From Bacillota bacterium (GTDB lineage Bacteria; Bacillota; Clostridia; Lachnospirales; Lachnospiraceae), in contig JAEYLX010000018.1 in NCBI GenBank assembly GCA_023407575.1, positions 62,001-126,000 on the forward strand: 64,000 nt of DNA, given 5' to 3'. Positions 8,761 to 17,151 of this stretch are shown one piece after another. The first letter of the stretch is position 1. Each line of letters begins with the position of its first letter. A program made the translations under genes and the position numbers. The notes beneath the pieces were generated by a model. That model ran no database searches, was not told the DNA's origin, and saw only the letters and a program-made list of their open reading frames with translations.

Positions 8761-9210
8761 ATAGTTAAGCGAAAAGAAATTTTTACAGCAATAAACAATT
8801 TAATTATAGCAAAATTCCCTGAGGCTGCTGTCTACATACAAGCATGTCCCAAGGATTTTTTGCGGCCCTCCTTTCTGCTCGAGTTTGTACGATTAAGTCA
8901 AGTCGATATGAGCCGAACTACGGTAGAAAGAACGGCCTATTTTACAATCACATGCTTCTCGCCAGCAGATAGCTATTACCGTTTTAACCCAGAAGATTTG
9001 GCAGAGATGCAGGATGGTATCTTTCAAATATTTTCACGAGGATATCTTACAGTTGGTGATAGGTTTATGAAAGCGTTAAGTAGTGTAGGGGGAATGGAGT
9101 CAGACAGAGCCTACATAGATTTACAATTTGAATATTCAGATAACAGAACCGAGGAAGAGGAACAAGAACCTCTTATCGCATCGGTTAAAACAAGAATACA
9201 GGAGGAATAA
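8761..9210 (+). CDS. Tail completion / terminator-like protein, probable AUA start (module 2)
   Basis: The open frame is coding-like from 8761 and gives 149 residues. The first in-frame ATG or GTG that would produce a protein appears only well inside, at a methionine in VDMSRTT near residue 47. An internal start at the TTG near 8860 would remove the conserved N-terminal helix. A GGAGGG at 8749-8754 is 6 bases from the codon ATA at 8761, ideal spacing. Product: XkdJ-slot protein (DUF6838-like, by length and position) with YRFNPEDLAEMQDGIFQIF in its second half. It likely caps the tail tube. Confidence 0.6.
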   Translation: MVKRKEIFTAINNLIIAKFPEAAVYIQACPKDFLRPSFLLEFVRLSQVDMSRTTVERTAYFTITCFSPADSYYRFNPEDLAEMQDGIFQIFSRGYLTVGDRFMKALSSVGGMESDRAYIDLQFEYSDNRTEEEEQEPLIASVKTRIQEE

Positions 9211-9212
9211 TT

Positions 9213-10277
9213 ATGAAATTGCCAAGTATTAATATCGTTTTTTCCACAAAAGCTGCAAGTACAATTGCACGTTCCGAAAAAGGAGTTGTGGCGTTAATTC
9301 TTAGAGATGTTAACGCGAATGGAGGACATACCTTAACCAGCAGCACTCAGATTCCAGAAAGCTTAGGAGCAGAGAATAAAGCTTATATTGAAAGAGCTTT
9401 CACTGGATACATAAACCCACCAAGAAAAGTTATTGTATACGTGTTGACAGCTGATGCTGCAAACTTAACAGATGCATTGACTTATATGGAAACACAAACC
9501 TTTGATTATCTTGCTGGACCACAGGATATTACACAGGAGGAATGTACTGCAATTGTAAACTGGATTAAAGCACAAAGAGCTTCAGGCTTTACACCTAAGG
9601 CAGTTCTTCCAAATACAGCAGCAGACAGCGAGGCAATCGTGAACTTTACGACAGAAGGAATTACAGATGGGGTAAAAGAATACACAGCTGCGAAATATTG
9701 TTCAAGAATTGCTGGTATTATTGCAGGTACACCAATGACTATTTCTTGTACTTATGCAGCTCTGTCAGAGGTTTCAGATGTAGATAGACTTACCAAGGAT
9801 GAAATGGACGATGCAATTGATTCCGGAGAATTCATTATCTTTTATGATGGTGAAAAGGTGAAGGTTGGTCGTGGAGTTAATTCCCTTCAGACCACAACCC
9901 AGGACAAGGGTGAAGCATTTAAGAAGATCAAGATTGTGGAAGCAGTTGACATGATTAGAAAAGACATTAAGGAAACTGTGGAAGATAACTATATTGGTAA
10001 ATATGCGAACAGTTATGACAACAAATGCTTACTCATTTCAGCTATTAAAGGATATTTAGCTGGCCTTGAGGATAGTGGAATTCTCGAAAGAGAAACCAGT
10101 GAAGTAGGCATTGATCTAGGTGAGCAGGAAAGTTATTTACTTAGTATCGGTAAGGATACTTCTGATATGTCAGAAGAGGAAATTAAGACAGCATCAACAG
10201 CTGATAAGATTTTCTTAAAGGCAAAAATCACAATACTTGACGCTATTGAAGATATTAATCTTAACATTGCAATTTAA
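9213..10277 (+). CDS. xkdK: Contractile tail sheath protein (module 2)
   Basis: A 354-residue XkdK-type sheath subunit, which forms the outer contractile cylinder. Features are an N-terminal arm (MKLPSINIVFSTKAAST), the block RAFTGYINPPRKVIVYVL, the domain FDYLAGPQDITQEECTAIVNW and the C-terminal arm with TADKIFLKAKITILDAIEDI, which is the handshake segment linking subunits. Length is normal for PBSX-like sheaths at about 350-460 residues. It begins two bases after the previous stop, with AGGAGG upstream, and is followed at once by the tube gene. Confidence 0.9.
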   Translation: MKLPSINIVFSTKAASTIARSEKGVVALILRDVNANGGHTLTSSTQIPESLGAENKAYIERAFTGYINPPRKVIVYVLTADAANLTDALTYMETQTFDYLAGPQDITQEECTAIVNWIKAQRASGFTPKAVLPNTAADSEAIVNFTTEGITDGVKEYTAAKYCSRIAGIIAGTPMTISCTYAALSEVSDVDRLTKDEMDDAIDSGEFIIFYDGEKVKVGRGVNSLQTTTQDKGEAFKKIKIVEAVDMIRKDIKETVEDNYIGKYANSYDNKCLLISAIKGYLAGLEDSGILERETSEVGIDLGEQESYLLSIGKDTSDMSEEEIKTASTADKIFLKAKITILDAIEDINLNIAI

Positions 10278-10291
10278 GGAGGATAAACAAT

Positions 10292-10717
10292 ATGTTAGCA
10301 AATAAAATTATGAGTGGTACCTGGGGCGAAGTATGGCTGAATGGAGATTATGTTTCAGAATGCTATGGCTTACAGGCAAAGATGTCAATGATAAAGGAAG
10401 ATGTTAATCTATGTGGTAAGATGGCAGTAGATAAAAAGGTTACAGGTATCTCTTATACTGGATCTTTAAAAATTCACAAGGTAAGCAGCCGTATGGCAGC
10501 AGCCATTGGTGATAAGATTAAAAGAGGTAAAGATCCACGCTTTACGATTATTTCAAAGTTGGCAGATCCCGATGCTATTGGTTCTGAGCGTGTGGTAATT
10601 CGAAATGTATCTTTTGATGATCTTACTCTGGCAGATTGGGAAGTTGCAAAAAAAGGCAGCGTTGAGGCTCCATTCACCTTTACTGATTTTGAATTCATGG
10701 ATAAAGCGGGGGTATAA
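10292..10717 (+). CDS. xkdM: Tail tube protein (module 2)
   Basis: A 141-residue XkdM-family tube subunit that polymerises inside the sheath. The N-terminal motif is NKIMSGTWGEVWLNGDYVSE, followed by the typical hairpin with KVTGISYTGSLKIHKVSSRM and the C-terminal strand SVEAPFTFTDFEFMDKAGV. Length matches the family at about 140-150. The start has AAGGAGGATAA. Only four bases separate it from the chaperone gene. Confidence 0.9.
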   Translation: MLANKIMSGTWGEVWLNGDYVSECYGLQAKMSMIKEDVNLCGKMAVDKKVTGISYTGSLKIHKVSSRMAAAIGDKIKRGKDPRFTIISKLADPDAIGSERVVIRNVSFDDLTLADWEVAKKGSVEAPFTFTDFEFMDKAGV

Positions 10718-10720
10718 AGA

Positions 10721-11086
10721 ATGGATGCGTTAAGTTTACTGTTACGTGCAGAAATACCGAATTTACCTGAAAAGGAATATAAATTAAAAAGGCTCTCCGC
10801 TCTCTGCGGAGGGCCTGTTATTTTTAAGCTAAAGGCACTTCCATATAACCGTGCGATTGATTTAACAAAGAATCAACCCGAGGACTTAAGTGTTCATATT
10901 GTTTTAGCAGGAACAGTGGAGCCAAACCTGAAAGACTCAGAGCTTATGGCCAAATACAGTGCTATTACACCCGCGGAGCTTGTTAAAAAGATGTTGCTGC
11001 CTGGTGAAATTGAGGATCTTTCCAGAGCGATAGAAAAATTAAGCGGTTACCGTGAAGTTACAGTTGAAGAAATTAAAAAAAAATAA
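10721..11086 (+). CDS. xkdN: Tail assembly chaperone, short (0-frame) product (module 2)
   Basis: A 121-residue XkdN-like protein, the G-type chaperone that binds the tape measure during tail assembly. It has the block KLKRLSALCGGPVIFKLKAL and ends EEIKKK followed by TAA. The last three lysine codons are a run of nine A bases (11075-11083), a slippery site. Reading one base back at the run opens a 48-codon extension to 11229, which would make a GT-type fusion of about 168 residues, as in lambda gpG-GT and many contractile-tail phages. Confidence 0.8.
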   Translation: MDALSLLLRAEIPNLPEKEYKLKRLSALCGGPVIFKLKALPYNRAIDLTKNQPEDLSVHIVLAGTVEPNLKDSELMAKYSAITPAELVKKMLLPGEIEDLSRAIEKLSGYREVTVEEIKKK

Positions 11087-11229
11087 ATACTGATGCTGAA
11101 ATTCAAATGTTATTTTATTTGTTTACGAAGCATCACATATTGCCTGGGAATTATTATAATCTTTCAGAAGGTGAAAAGGTTATCATAAGGGCTTTTTTTG
11201 AAAAAGAAATGGAGTTAAAACAATTATAA
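11083..11229 (+). CDS. Tail assembly chaperone extension, reached by -1 frameshift (module 2)
   Basis: This frame has no start codon with a ribosome binding site near its beginning. It opens exactly at the A9 run and reads INTDAEIQMLFYLFTKHH, then NYYNLSEGEKVIIRAFFEKE, to a TAA at 11227-11229. The helical content and the 'ekxxixAFFEKE' ending resemble the T part of GT chaperones. Expected fraction of frameshifted product is unknown. Only the -1 frame stays open; the +1 frame stops within three codons. Confidence 0.72.
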   Translation: MNTDAEIQMLFYLFTKHHILPGNYYNLSEGEKVIIRAFFEKEMELKQL

Positions 11230-11263
11230 AGCCTAACCAGGCAATTCATAAAGGAGGTTCGAT

Positions 11264-13342
11264 ATGGCACGCGATATAAGTATTGCCATAAATGTAAAGG
11301 ACAATTTCTCCCAGACTATTACATCCATGAGAAATGCAAATCAGAACTTTATTAAAGATTTGTCGGAACTTCAAACAAAAATAGATGGAATAAGCAAAAT
11401 TAAGACTACAATAAAGGTCGACACAAAAAAGGCCAAAGAAGATATAAAAGATGTAGGAGAGGAATTTCTTAAAACGAATAAAGCATTTGAGAAATTCAAT
11501 CAAGGAATTGAAAATATAAGTTTTGATAATATCAACCAAGGGGCATCAACACTGGTTGGTAATTTAAAAGAGGCTAAAGCAGGGCTTGAAAATTTCTCAC
11601 AAACCAACAGCAAAACTGATAATAGTGCGGGAAAAACAAAACTAAGTACAAAGGATGTTCTAAGTAAAGTTGGTGCGTCAGCTGCAAAAGATATAGTAGG
11701 GGATGTTGTAGGTGAAGTTGCCACTACTTTTATTGGCAGTGCATATGGAAGTGATGCGGCTACGGTAGCTAGTAGTACCTTGTCCACAGCGGCAATGGGC
11801 GCAGCAATTGGAACGTCTATCGCACCAGGTATTGGTACGGCGATTGGAGCACTTGGTGGAGCTGTTTTAGGCTTTATTCAAGGGCAAAATAAGGTCTTTG
11901 AAAAAAAGGATGATGCCTTTAAAAGCTATTACAAAGACTTGTATGACAATATATTAAATGATCAGGCGAATACGCTTCAGAATGGATCTGCGGTTGCAGC
12001 AAGCAGAGAGTTAGATGAAGTATCTTTTTCCAGACTGCTTGGTGGGGAAAGTAATGCAGAAGGGTTTTTATCTTCTTTGTCAGACTTTGCGATTGCAACA
12101 CCTTTCTCCTATGATGAGCTGACTACTATAAGTAAAGAGTTAATTTCAAATGGATACAAACAGGAGGAAGTGATTTCTTTACTACAAAATGTGGGGGATG
12201 CGGGTACCGCTCTAGGGTTAGGCACAGATCAAGTTAAAACAGTTGCCACAGCTCTTGGTAGTATACAGACAAGTGATTCAGTTACACTTGATGATTTAAA
12301 TCCTCTCATAGAACAGGGTATTGATGTATGGTCAATTTTATCAGAAAGCTTAAATGATTCAAAAGAGAATGTCATCGACATGGTAAATGATGGACTACTC
12401 CCAGGTGCTGAAGCTGCTAAGATGATTTCTGATTATATGGGTAAAGAGTATTCAGGTAGTATGGAACAGCAAGCGCAGACATTTTCTGAGGTTTCAAAAT
12501 CGTTGCAAGAAGCCCAAGCTGCTATGGATAGTGCCATGGGAGAAGGATATAATGCCACCAGAAGTGCCGGAATGCAAGAGCAGGTTGATTGGCTAAGTGG
12601 AGACAGTGGTGAAGAGATGAAGGATGCCTATGATAAAATAGGCCAATGGAAAGCTTCACTTGAAAACAAAAAAGAGCAAACGATGAGAGATGCCGTTGGC
12701 TCAGTTATGGATGGTAAGCTTGCAGATAGCTATCAAGAATCTGAACAAAAAGAGGCTCTAGAAGGGCTTATTACAGAATATAAATATGCTCAATCAGACT
12801 ATTATGATGCTTCAAGATCAGGTGATGAAACAGCGAAACAGCAAGCCTCTGCCGATATGGGCAGAATACTCGCAGAAGCGCAGGCGATAGCAACGAATGA
12901 ATACAATGGAAGCGATGAGGCACAACTTGCATTAGAGTCAAATTTACAATTAGCAGAAAACATCAAAAACGATTCTGGTTTACAAGATGCTTATTGGGAT
13001 GCTGGACAGATAATGGGAGAGAAGTTTGCAGCAGGCTTAGCTTCAGTAAAGCCAAATGCATCAGTTGGTACCTCGGGTGAGATCAGTTGGTCATATACAG
13101 ATAACTATAGAGAAGGGAAGCATAAAGCCTACGGCTTAAGCTACGTCCCCTACAACGATTACCCTGCGATGCTTCACGAAGGAGAAAGAGTACTTACCGC
13201 CAGTGAAAATCGCAATTACGGAACAGGAACCCCAGTAAATATTACAGGTAATACCTTTGTAGTTCGACAAGAAAGCGACATAAAAAGCGTCGCAAAAGAG
13301 ATAGCAAACTTAATTAATCGAGCCTATGTACTGGCAACCTAA
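11264..13342 (+). CDS. xkdO: Tail tape measure protein (module 2)
   Basis: A 692-residue protein that fixes tail length. The N-terminal 130 residues are coiled-coil (IKTTIKVDTKKAKEDIKD). A hydrophobic, glycine-rich stretch at about residues 165-210 (AAMGAAIGTSIAPGIGTAIG) is typical of tape measures and can insert in the membrane. A long alpha-helical body follows, and the C-terminus has PAMLHEGERVLTASENRN, a motif found in clostridial tape measures. The size is short for a myophage, so a short tail is expected. The start ATG follows AAAGGAGGTTCGAT. Confidence 0.88.
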   Translation: MARDISIAINVKDNFSQTITSMRNANQNFIKDLSELQTKIDGISKIKTTIKVDTKKAKEDIKDVGEEFLKTNKAFEKFNQGIENISFDNINQGASTLVGNLKEAKAGLENFSQTNSKTDNSAGKTKLSTKDVLSKVGASAAKDIVGDVVGEVATTFIGSAYGSDAATVASSTLSTAAMGAAIGTSIAPGIGTAIGALGGAVLGFIQGQNKVFEKKDDAFKSYYKDLYDNILNDQANTLQNGSAVAASRELDEVSFSRLLGGESNAEGFLSSLSDFAIATPFSYDELTTISKELISNGYKQEEVISLLQNVGDAGTALGLGTDQVKTVATALGSIQTSDSVTLDDLNPLIEQGIDVWSILSESLNDSKENVIDMVNDGLLPGAEAAKMISDYMGKEYSGSMEQQAQTFSEVSKSLQEAQAAMDSAMGEGYNATRSAGMQEQVDWLSGDSGEEMKDAYDKIGQWKASLENKKEQTMRDAVGSVMDGKLADSYQESEQKEALEGLITEYKYAQSDYYDASRSGDETAKQQASADMGRILAEAQAIATNEYNGSDEAQLALESNLQLAENIKNDSGLQDAYWDAGQIMGEKFAAGLASVKPNASVGTSGEISWSYTDNYREGKHKAYGLSYVPYNDYPAMLHEGERVLTASENRNYGTGTPVNITGNTFVVRQESDIKSVAKEIANLINRAYVLAT

Positions 13343-13357
13343 TAGGAGGTGTTAAGA

Positions 13358-13987
13358 GTGAGAAAATTCATATTTATGGATACAGAAAAAATAAAAGAAA
13401 CAATACTTCCGGTAACACCTCCGAGCTTCGAAATGACGCATGGCATTAACATTGAAACAATTAAAATTCATAAGCTTGGTGATGTTACACTTCCTGGATA
13501 TAGTACCCTCCCGACAATTAAAATTGACTGCATGCTGCCCTCGAAAGACTATACCTTTAATCAACCGGGAGCTAAGTTAGATCCATACTGGTATCTAAAT
13601 AAATTTATTTATTGGTGCGATAACAATACTATTTTGAGGTTTATTGTATCTGGCACGTCAGTAAATGAGCAGATATTAATATCAGATATCACATATGGGG
13701 AAAAAGACGGAACAAATGACGTGTATGTATCCATTAATGCGAGGGGGCACAGAAGTCTTTACAGCAATGAAATCGATAGGACAGGAAATGCAATCAGAGG
13801 GGCAGAGAAACAAACGGGAAATGTAATCTATGTAATAAAAAGCGGAGATACCTTAAGTGCAATATGCCGTAAATATTATGGGCAGGCATCCTTATATAAT
13901 AAACTTGCATCTTATAATGGTATAAGAAATCCGAACTTAATCTATGTCGGACATACCCTTAAGATTCCTGAAAAAAGCATGTTATAA
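13358..13987 (+). CDS. xkdP: XkdP-like tail protein with C-terminal LysM domain (module 2)
   Basis: A 209-residue homologue of the module 1 protein at 157. The GTG at 13358 is chosen because AGGAGGT (13344-13350) ends 7 bases before it; an in-frame GTG at 13349 lies inside that site. The single LysM is at about residues 160-205 (VIYVIKSGDTLSAICRKYYG through GHTLKIPEKSML). Role: link between tube tip and baseplate hub. Confidence 0.85.
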   Translation: MRKFIFMDTEKIKETILPVTPPSFEMTHGINIETIKIHKLGDVTLPGYSTLPTIKIDCMLPSKDYTFNQPGAKLDPYWYLNKFIYWCDNNTILRFIVSGTSVNEQILISDITYGEKDGTNDVYVSINARGHRSLYSNEIDRTGNAIRGAEKQTGNVIYVIKSGDTLSAICRKYYGQASLYNKLASYNGIRNPNLIYVGHTLKIPEKSML

Positions 13988-14002
13988 GGAGGAGCGGGGA
14001 TT

Positions 14003-15046
14003 ATGATTAAGCTATTAATTACAAACAGTAAGGGAACCTTCGATATTTCACAGATGGTTCAAACAGTAAACTGGTCAGGTGATGATCAACAGTGCTCCAG
14101 AACCTTAGAAATTGAATTAATATCCTCCTATACCGATAAAAACCTTCCGACTGTAATATGTGAGCTTGGAAATGAAGTAGTATTTAAACAAGATAATCGT
14201 ATTCTATTCAGCGGATTTGTCTTTGAACGTCAAAAAGATACGGAAAGCAGCATTATCAATATAACCTGTTATGACAGAGGTATTTATTTAAAACGAAATG
14301 AATCCACATATAAGTTCACCAACATAACACCGGAAGCAATTGCAAAAAGGATATGTACGGACTTTGACATATCAGTAGGTTCCCTTGCAGCTACGAATGT
14401 ACCAATAGAGCGTAATTTTATAGGAACAAGTTTGTTTAGTATAATACAGACAGCGTATTTTTTGGCTACGGAAGAGTCGGGGAAAAAGTACCTGATACGC
14501 TTTAATGGAACGAAACTTGAGGTCATAGAAAGAAAAGTGACAGACGAAACCATGATAATTGCAGGAGGCATTAATCTAATGTCTGCTTCTACTTCAGAGA
14601 GTATTTCGAATATGGTCAATCAGGTTGCAATTTATAATTCTGATGATAAATTAGTTCGGACAGAAAAGGATGATGAGGCAATTAAATCCTATGGATTAAT
14701 GCAAAGCTATTTAATGCAGCCGGATGACGAAGATGCAACACAGCAGGCAAAGCAGCTTTTAACGGATAATGGAATTAGTCAAAAGATAACGATAAACAAT
14801 CTTGGTAACATAGCAAATATAGCAGGTGCAGCGGTTGTAATACACGAACCCTACACTGGATTATTTGGGTTGTTTTTTATAGAGAGTGATATTCATACCT
14901 GGAAGAATGGTCAGTATTACAATAAGTTAACAGTAAGTTATGAAAAAATAATGGAAAAGCAAGAGGCAGTTAAGTTACCGAACAAAGATGGTAAGTTGAC
15001 TAGGAAGCCATTACATAGATCAACAGCAAAAGGTATGGAGGTGTAA
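14003..15046 (+). CDS. xkdQ: XkdQ-like baseplate hub protein (module 2)
   Basis: A 347-residue hub protein, family XkdQ/YqbQ. The N-terminal segment GTFDISQMVQTVNWSGDDQQ and the later SYGLMQSYLMQPDDEDATQQ match the module 1 copy. The last 20 residues are basic and proline-containing (KLTRKPLHRSTAKGMEV) and are absent from module 1. An AAGGAGGAGCGGGGATT site precedes the ATG. The next gene starts 3 bases after its stop. Confidence 0.82.
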   Translation: MIKLLITNSKGTFDISQMVQTVNWSGDDQQCSRTLEIELISSYTDKNLPTVICELGNEVVFKQDNRILFSGFVFERQKDTESSIINITCYDRGIYLKRNESTYKFTNITPEAIAKRICTDFDISVGSLAATNVPIERNFIGTSLFSIIQTAYFLATEESGKKYLIRFNGTKLEVIERKVTDETMIIAGGINLMSASTSESISNMVNQVAIYNSDDKLVRTEKDDEAIKSYGLMQSYLMQPDDEDATQQAKQLLTDNGISQKITINNLGNIANIAGAAVVIHEPYTGLFGLFFIESDIHTWKNGQYYNKLTVSYEKIMEKQEAVKLPNKDGKLTRKPLHRSTAKGMEV

Positions 15047-15049
15047 GGT

Positions 15050-15307
15050 ATGGATAATAACCCATTTTCATCGGTTGTAAAAACAATTCGGGAAGATAAT
15101 CGGACTCAGAAAAAAGTACACTTTCGTATGGGAACGGTACTATCTGTTGCACCGTTAAAAATAGAGGTAGCAGGTATAGAACAGGACGAGAAAGCACTTC
15201 TCAAGAATGATTTAATAACCAGTTTTGCACCAGGTGATCGCTTATTACTTTTTCCCATTGAAGAAGAACAGAGATATATAATCATTTGCAAGGTGGTGAA
15301 ACCATGA
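15050..15307 (+). CDS. XkdR-like baseplate protein, DUF2577-type (module 2)
   Basis: An 85-residue protein in the XkdR slot. It reads as a small OB fold: FRMGTVLSVAPLKIEVAGIE, then LITSFAPGDRLLLFPIEEEQ and a final strand YIIICKVVKP. It overlaps the start of the XkdS-like gene by 4 bases. It is much shorter than the module 1 protein at 104 residues. The family link is by position and fold pattern. Confidence 0.65.
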   Translation: MDNNPFSSVVKTIREDNRTQKKVHFRMGTVLSVAPLKIEVAGIEQDEKALLKNDLITSFAPGDRLLLFPIEEEQRYIIICKVVKP

Positions 15308-15720
15308 ACATATTTCCAATGATACAACCACAGGTATCCGAGACGGTTACAGAACTTAAGTTATATAAAGAAGTAAAATGGGACTTTGAGAATAATTTGC
15401 CTGTCTTTAGAAATGGATCACCGGTTATTGTTAGCGGAAAAGATGCAGTTTTGATCTGGGCAAGAAAGGCATTGCAAACCCCTCGATTTCGATATGAGAT
15501 ATACACTTGGGATTATGGATGCGAGGTAGAGTCGTTGATTGGGCACCCATACACAGAGGAATTAAAGCAATCAGAAGCAGCTAGATATGTTAGGGAATGT
15601 TTATTAATAAATCCTTATATTATGGGAGTTCACAATATTACAACACAGTTAACGGAAGAGACGCTAAATATTAGCTGTACTATAGAAACATTGTATGGGG
15701 AGGTGAATATTGATGTATGA
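15304..15720 (+). CDS. xkdS: XkdS-like baseplate wedge protein, DUF2634 / gp25-like (module 2)
   Basis: A 138-residue wedge protein. The ATG at 15304 overlaps the previous stop and gives MNIFPMIQPQVSETV; an upstream in-frame start at 15286 would place 6 residues inside the previous gene and has a poorer site. The family core is YEIYTWDYGCEVESLIGHPY, followed by the C-terminal LNISCTIETLYGEVNIDV strand pair. Confidence 0.82.
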   Translation: MNIFPMIQPQVSETVTELKLYKEVKWDFENNLPVFRNGSPVIVSGKDAVLIWARKALQTPRFRYEIYTWDYGCEVESLIGHPYTEELKQSEAARYVRECLLINPYIMGVHNITTQLTEETLNISCTIETLYGEVNIDV

Positions 15721-16759
15721 GAATATGGAAGTAGAAGATATTAAAAGTGATATTATTAGTAACATAAAGACCGATATTGATGTTAGGGAAGGCAGCTTTA
15801 CCAATGATATGATAAGCGCCACCGCCTACGAGATTTGGAAAATGTATCAATCTTTAGATGCAATACTACCCATGATTTATATTGACGAAACATCCGGGAT
15901 ATATATTGATAAGCGATGTGCTGAATATGGAATTACTAGAAAATCTGGTACGAAGGCTACAGCACAATTAACTTTTAATGGAACAAACGGAATTGTCATA
16001 CCGAAAGGAAAAGTATTTTTAACCAATGAAGGTCTTGAATTTATCTTAGATAATGATATTACGATATTTGGAGGTGCGGCAACCGGAACAGCTACAGCAC
16101 AAGAGGTAGGTGATAGCTACAATGTGGCAGCAGATACGATCAAAAGACAATTTGTTAATCAAAGTGGTATATCTACTGTGAGTAATACGTTGGCAGCAGG
16201 TGGTAATAATCAGGAGACAGATCAGGCGCTTTTAGCAAGGCTTTATAACTTTATGCAAAAACCAGCCACATCTGGAAATGCTAATCAATATAGACAATGG
16301 GCCTTAGATGTAACAGGTATTGGGGAAGCAAAAGTATTCCCATTGTGGAATGGGCCGGGAACGGTAAAGGTTGTTATTGTAGATTCTGAAAAACAGCCTG
16401 TTACTGTAACTATGGTGAATAATGTAAAAGAATATATTGAGAGTGTTAGACCTATTGGGGCTACTATTACAGTTGTATCAGGGACAGGAAAAATAATAAA
16501 TAATAAAGCGAAACTAACGATTGCATCGGGATACACGTTACAACAGATCAGTAATTTATTTAAAGAAGCGATTAAGGAATATTTAAAAAACACCGCTTTT
16601 AAATCCTCTTACATTAGTTATGCAAAAATCGGTACTATTTTGCTTGGAATAGACGGTGTTGTTGATTACAGCAATTTATTAATTAATGGAGGGACGGCAA
16701 ATATTTTGCTAAGCGAAGAAGAAGTACCTACATTAGGAATTGTTGAATTGGAGGTATGA
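15713..16759 (+). CDS. xkdT: XkdT-like baseplate J protein (module 2)
   Basis: A 348-residue baseplate J protein. The ATG at 15713 overlaps the XkdS stop and follows GGGGAGGTG at a suitable distance. Conserved blocks are DIDVREGSFTNDMISATAYE, IDKRCAEYGITRKSG, and GIGEAKVFPLWNGPGTVKVV. It is full length and roughly one third identical to module 1 by eye. Unlike module 1, XkdU does not follow directly; three other genes intervene. Confidence 0.88.
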   Translation: MYENMEVEDIKSDIISNIKTDIDVREGSFTNDMISATAYEIWKMYQSLDAILPMIYIDETSGIYIDKRCAEYGITRKSGTKATAQLTFNGTNGIVIPKGKVFLTNEGLEFILDNDITIFGGAATGTATAQEVGDSYNVAADTIKRQFVNQSGISTVSNTLAAGGNNQETDQALLARLYNFMQKPATSGNANQYRQWALDVTGIGEAKVFPLWNGPGTVKVVIVDSEKQPVTVTMVNNVKEYIESVRPIGATITVVSGTGKIINNKAKLTIASGYTLQQISNLFKEAIKEYLKNTAFKSSYISYAKIGTILLGIDGVVDYSNLLINGGTANILLSEEEVPTLGIVELEV

Positions 16760-16760
16760 T

Positions 16761-17138
16761 ATGTTCATTGAAAAGCTTAATAAAAAAATAGATGGCAGCG
16801 TCTATGTAATCGAAGAACAAAAAATTATCACAGATGGAAAATTCGAGGGATACCTAGAGCATGATAATGCAAATACCGCAACCATAAAAGTATTTTCTGC
16901 ATCAAGGCTAACTGGTGAAGAGATAACGAATGTCATTGTATCAGTACCAACTACTACTCCCTGGAAGAGATTTATAAAAATATATTCAGATAAAAATGTA
17001 GCCTATATTACCTACGAAACACTAGGAGATACCGTTGAGGCAGAAGATATTAATATACTTCAAGAAACGATTAAGGAACAAAAAGAAGGGCTTGAGCAGT
17101 ACAAAGCAAAGGGCCATATCTGTGGAGGGACATTTTGA
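16761..17138 (+). CDS. Unrecognised phage baseplate/fibre-region protein (module 2 only)
   Basis: A 125-residue protein with no recognised family. The ATG at 16761 follows GGAGG at 16750-16754; upstream in-frame codons lie inside XkdT. It is beta-rich at the start (KIDGSVYVIEEQKIITDGKF), has a central strand pair (FIKIYSDKNVAYITYETLGD) and a helical end with cysteine in GHICGGTF. The next gene, a fibre protein, ends in SGGTF as well. It may be a small connector between baseplate and fibre, by position only. Confidence 0.55.
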   Translation: MFIEKLNKKIDGSVYVIEEQKIITDGKFEGYLEHDNANTATIKVFSASRLTGEEITNVIVSVPTTTPWKRFIKIYSDKNVAYITYETLGDTVEAEDINILQETIKEQKEGLEQYKAKGHICGGTF

Positions 17139-17151
17139 AAGGAGATAAATA

